From the NCBI RefSeq assembly GCF_003048375.1, contig NZ_CP021642.1, positions 1,868,527 to 1,932,526 on the forward strand: DNA of 64,000 bases, in the 5' to 3' direction. Of this stretch, positions 61,223-64,000 are shown one piece after another. The position numbers and the translations under genes were made by a program. The DNA is from Campylobacter concisus. Its GTDB lineage: Bacteria; Campylobacterota; Campylobacteria; Campylobacterales; Campylobacteraceae. Within the stretch, counting starts at the first letter, position 1. Each line of letters starts with the position of its first letter. Below the pieces are notes generated by a model. It was given only the letters and a program-made list of their open reading frames with translations, searched no databases and was not told the origin of the DNA.

Positions 61223-63598
61223 CTACTGACATCCCTCACACTCGATCGAACGGTCAGCTACGTCGTTTAGTTTTTCGCTATCTGGTGACTCAGAGCGTAG
61301 ATAATAAGTTGATTTTAGTCCAAGCTCCCATGCAAGCGTGTAAATTTCACTTAGATATCCGCCACTTGCTTTGTCTAAGCTCATGAAGATATTTAGACTT
61401 TGACCTTGATCGATCCATTTTTGGCGGATAGCGCCTGCTTTTATAAGAATTCTTTGATCAAGCTCGTAAGCTGGCGTGTAAAACTGCCAAGTATCAGGGC
61501 TTAAATTTGGCACGACATTTGGGATCATACCGCTTAGATTGTGCTCAAACCACTTGCGCTTATAGACTGGCTCGATGGTCTGAGTGGTGCCAACAAGGAT
61601 CGAGATCGAGCTAGTTGGAGCGATCGCCATTAGGTAGCCATTTCTCATGCCATCACGCTTGACTTTTTCTCTTAGCTTGTCCCAGTCGCAGACATTTTCG
61701 TCAAATAGCCCGCCTTTGTCGTTTAAAAGCGCCTTTGCGTTCTCGTTTGCAGTGTCTATCGGCATGATGCCTTTGCTCCATTTTGAGCCTTCAAATTTTG
61801 GATAGATGCCCTTTTCTACGGCTAAATTTGAGCTAGCGTAGATGGCGTTGTAGCTTATGTTTTCCATTATGCTATCAATGAGCGCCAAGTGCTCATAGCT
61901 GCCCCATTTTACGTTTTTCTCAGCTAGCATTTGCGCCTCGCCCATGACGCCAAGGCCGATCGAGCGAGAAGCAAGGTTTGTGTGTTTTACCTTTTTGTGT
62001 GGGTAGAAATTTAGATCTATAACGTTATCAAGCATCCTAATAGCTATCGGCACGACACGCTCGATGTCCTCTTTGCTGTTTATCTTGCTTAAATTTATAC
62101 TTGCAAGGTTGCAAACTGCCGTTTTACCCTCGATACTCTCTTTTTCTACGATGAAAATTTGCTTGCCTTTTAGGCTATCAAGCGCGCTAAGCTTTTTGGC
62201 TTTTTTAGTTATGCCACTATCGACCGTGACGTCTTCTTCTTCGTCAAATAGCTCCTCGCCGCCGTCTTCATAAGTAATCTTGATCTTATAGTAGTTTGGC
62301 GCTGTGTTTTGGAAAATTTCGGTACATAAATTTGAGCTTCTGATGATGCCCTCGTGGTCGTTTGGATTTGCTTTGTTGGCATTGTCTTTGAAGCATAAAA
62401 ATGGCATGCCCGTTTCAAAATAGCTAGTTAAAATTTTCTTCCAAAGCTCTTTTGCAAGGATGGTGTTTTTCTGGATATTTTCGTCGTTTTCATACTCTAA
62501 ATATCTCTTCTCAAACTCCTCGCCATAAAGGTCGCAAAGGTCGCTTACTTGAGCTGGGTCAAAGAGGCTCCAGCGGCCATTTTCTTTGACACGCTTCATA
62601 AATAGGTCGTTTATCCAAAGTGCAGGGAAAAGCTCATGCGCGCGGCGTCTCTCTTCGCCTGAGTTTTTACGAAGATCGAGAAAATCGCTCACGTCCATGT
62701 GCCAAGGCTCGATATAAACAGCGATCGCGCCCTTTCTAGTGCCTAGCTGATCGACCGCTACTGCGATGTCGTTTGTCACTTTTAAAAATGGGATGATACC
62801 GCCAGCTGCGTTTTTGTGTCCGTCGATACTGCCACCCATCGCACGCACCTTGCTCCAGTCCCAGCCGATACCGCCGCCAAATTTTGAAAGTAGCGCCATC
62901 TCTTTGTAGCTATCAAAAATGCCCTCAATATTATCAGGCGTACTGCCTACGTAACAGCTGCTTAACTGGTGGCGTGTAGTCCTTGCGTTTGAGAGCGTTG
63001 GGGTGGCTAGCATCACTTCAAATTTAGAGATAAGGTCGTAAAATTTCTTTGCCCAGCCTTGACTATCTAGCTCGTTTTGCGCAAGAAACATCGCGATCGC
63101 CATAAACATGTGCTGTGGCAGCTCGATAGGCATACCGCTCTTGTCTTTGATGAGGTAGCGATCATAAAGCGTCTTGATACCAAGGTATGCAAACTGAAGG
63201 TCGCGCTCAGGCTTGATGTAGGCGTTTAGATCCTCTAAGTCGTACTTCTCTTTTAGCCCAGGGATGATGCGGCCTACCTTTTCGCCCTTTGCGAGGTAGT
63301 CTTTTAGGTGGTTGTAGCCGTTAAAGCCAGTCACTTTGTGATAAAGGTCGAACAAAAATAGCCTCGCAGCGACAAATGTCCAGTTTGGGCGGTCGATGTC
63401 GATCTTATCAACTGCTGTTTTTATAAGAGTTTGCTGAATTTCCTCAGTCGTTATCATATCTCTAAACTGAATTTTTGCATCTACCTCAAGCTCGCTAAGA
63501 CTTACGTTGCTAAGGCCTAGGACCGCTTCGTTTGTGTATTTTTTGATCTTGCTGATATCAAGCTCTTCTGTTCTGCCATTACGTTTTATAACTTTCAA
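61223..63598 (-). CDS. nrdA: Ribonucleoside-diphosphate reductase, alpha subunit
   Basis: 791-residue class I large subunit, which reduces NDPs to dNDPs using a radical passed from NrdB (not in the window). It has an N-terminal ATP-cone (KVIKRNGRTEELDISKI), RTTRHQLSSCYVG with the active-site Cys, SKFGGGIGWDWSKVRAMGG, RSSNLCTEIFQNT and the catalytic NLASINLSKIN. The C-terminus ends CEGCQ, the redox pair that is re-reduced by thioredoxin. The start is a TTG at 63598 (reads KVIKRNGR) with GGAGAGACA about 7 bases upstream. Neighbouring purB follows the C. jejuni order. Confidence 0.96.
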   Translation of the reverse strand: MKVIKRNGRTEELDISKIKKYTNEAVLGLSNVSLSELEVDAKIQFRDMITTEEIQQTLIKTAVDKIDIDRPNWTFVAARLFLFDLYHKVTGFNGYNHLKDYLAKGEKVGRIIPGLKEKYDLEDLNAYIKPERDLQFAYLGIKTLYDRYLIKDKSGMPIELPQHMFMAIAMFLAQNELDSQGWAKKFYDLISKFEVMLATPTLSNARTTRHQLSSCYVGSTPDNIEGIFDSYKEMALLSKFGGGIGWDWSKVRAMGGSIDGHKNAAGGIIPFLKVTNDIAVAVDQLGTRKGAIAVYIEPWHMDVSDFLDLRKNSGEERRRAHELFPALWINDLFMKRVKENGRWSLFDPAQVSDLCDLYGEEFEKRYLEYENDENIQKNTILAKELWKKILTSYFETGMPFLCFKDNANKANPNDHEGIIRSSNLCTEIFQNTAPNYYKIKITYEDGGEELFDEEEDVTVDSGITKKAKKLSALDSLKGKQIFIVEKESIEGKTAVCNLASINLSKINSKEDIERVVPIAIRMLDNVIDLNFYPHKKVKHTNLASRSIGLGVMGEAQMLAEKNVKWGSYEHLALIDSIMENISYNAIYASSNLAVEKGIYPKFEGSKWSKGIMPIDTANENAKALLNDKGGLFDENVCDWDKLREKVKRDGMRNGYLMAIAPTSSISILVGTTQTIEPVYKRKWFEHNLSGMIPNVVPNLSPDTWQFYTPAYELDQRILIKAGAIRQKWIDQGQSLNIFMSLDKASGGYLSEIYTLAWELGLKSTYYLRSESPDSEKLNDVADRSIECEGCQ

Positions 63599-63947
63599 AA
63601 ATGTCTCTCCGTGTTAAATTTTAATTTGAGATTTTATCCAAAAAGATATAAAAACTCTCTTTGCCAAAAACTACTCAATAAATATAAATTTACAACCAAA
63701 ATGAGAAGGATAAAGGCTTGTAAAAACTCTTATTTTTCTAGTGCGAGGGCGATAAAAATGTTAAACGTGATGAACTTTTGGATTAGTTTTGGAGATCAAA
63801 ATTTAAATTGCCGATAAATTTTACTGGCGCTTGTAAAAGCTACTTGAAAAGTGCCGCCCTTGGCTGATAAACTTTGCGAGCTAAATTTAAGGTGGATTTT
63901 GTGTTAGGGTATTTGCAAGGGGCTAAATTTACCCCTTGCGTTTAAAT
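63599..63947. other. 349-bp nrdA leader and purB terminator region
   Basis: Holds the upstream region of nrdA and the purB terminator. A 68-codon plus-strand frame (63611-63817) has no ribosome-binding site, no family resemblance and unusual composition, so it is not called. No RNA gene was recognised. Confidence 0.4.
63915..63939 (-). terminator. Terminator of purB
   Basis: 8-bp stem GCAAGGGG/CCCCTTGC with a 9-nt loop, 8 bp after the stop codon of the gene entering from the right edge. Confidence 0.75.
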
Positions 63948-64000
63948 TTATTTGCCAAAAACTCTGGCGAAAATTTTATCTACATTTTTGGTGTAGTAGT
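63948..64000 (-). CDS. purB: C-terminal codons of adenylosuccinate lyase (partial)
   Basis: The minus-strand frame ends YYTKNVDKIFARVFGK followed by TAA at 63948-63950. Only about 16 residues are inside the window, too few to prove identity. The assignment rests on the resemblance of this end to Campylobacter PurB as I recall it and on the purB-nrdA neighbourhood known from C. jejuni. Confidence 0.6.
   Translation of the reverse strand, partial: YYTKNVDKIFARVFGK

Noticed and set aside
63611-63817. 68-codon plus-strand gene before nrdA
   Set aside because: No ribosome-binding site and no family features; the frame begins inside the nrdA leader.

Overview
The window most resembles a Campylobacter chromosome, probably C. 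concisus or a close relative. The base composition is AT-rich, and AAATTT runs occur in coding DNA and terminators. The housekeeping genes read as Campylobacter-type: pyrG, cydAB, ilvD, desulforubrerythrin, nrdA next to purB, and dsbA/dsbI. From memory, C. jejuni has rrc, ilvD, dsbI, purB, nrdA and pyrG in its Cj0012-Cj0027 region, so this looks like the same neighbourhood rearranged and expanded by accessory genes. No rRNA, tRNA, IS element, prophage or CRISPR array was seen.

Left part (1-6.8 kb): the 5' part of pyrG on the minus strand, then a plus-strand cytochrome bd operon (DUF4492 protein, cydA, cydB and a 33-residue CydX-like peptide). A periplasmic arylsulfate sulfotransferase (AssT) and a small hypothetical gene follow.

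Adhesin region (6.9-43.9 kb): six minus-strand genes for secreted, repeat-rich surface proteins. Five start with a LapA-type retention module, and four of those carry a TAAG/SAAG site like the one cut by LapG. All six end in a similar C-terminal segment that looks like a type I secretion signal. The largest has 4756 codons and contains two arrays of near-identical 636-bp repeats. One paralogue is only a retention module plus the C-terminal tail, one lacks the retention module, and one is a tandem duplication with an internal copy of the C-terminal module. Four of the genes share a promoter layout: a TTGTAC-N4-GTACAA palindrome exactly 23 bp upstream of a TAAAAT/TAGAAT -10 box. The transporter and the LapG/LapD proteins are not in the window.

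Between the two adhesin blocks (27.6-36 kb) lie ilvD, a compact AT-rich glycan locus and thiD. The glycan locus encodes a tandem glycosyltransferase, a 1068-residue kinase-like/GT2/GT2/radical-SAM fusion, and a UDP-glucuronate decarboxylase (UDP-xylose synthase).

Right part (44.4-64 kb): a histidine kinase/response regulator pair, dsbA-dsbI, a carboxymuconolactone decarboxylase-like protein, desulforubrerythrin and a small periplasmic protein. Next is a minus-strand block with two tannase/feruloyl-esterase-type hydrolases (one frameshifted in its signal region), an ABM-domain protein, two short-chain dehydrogenases and an iron-dependent alcohol dehydrogenase. The end holds both ribonucleotide reductase systems: anaerobic nrdD, in which the glycyl-radical segment is encoded by a separate 56-codon gene, with nrdG; and aerobic nrdA. 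The last codons of purB close the window.
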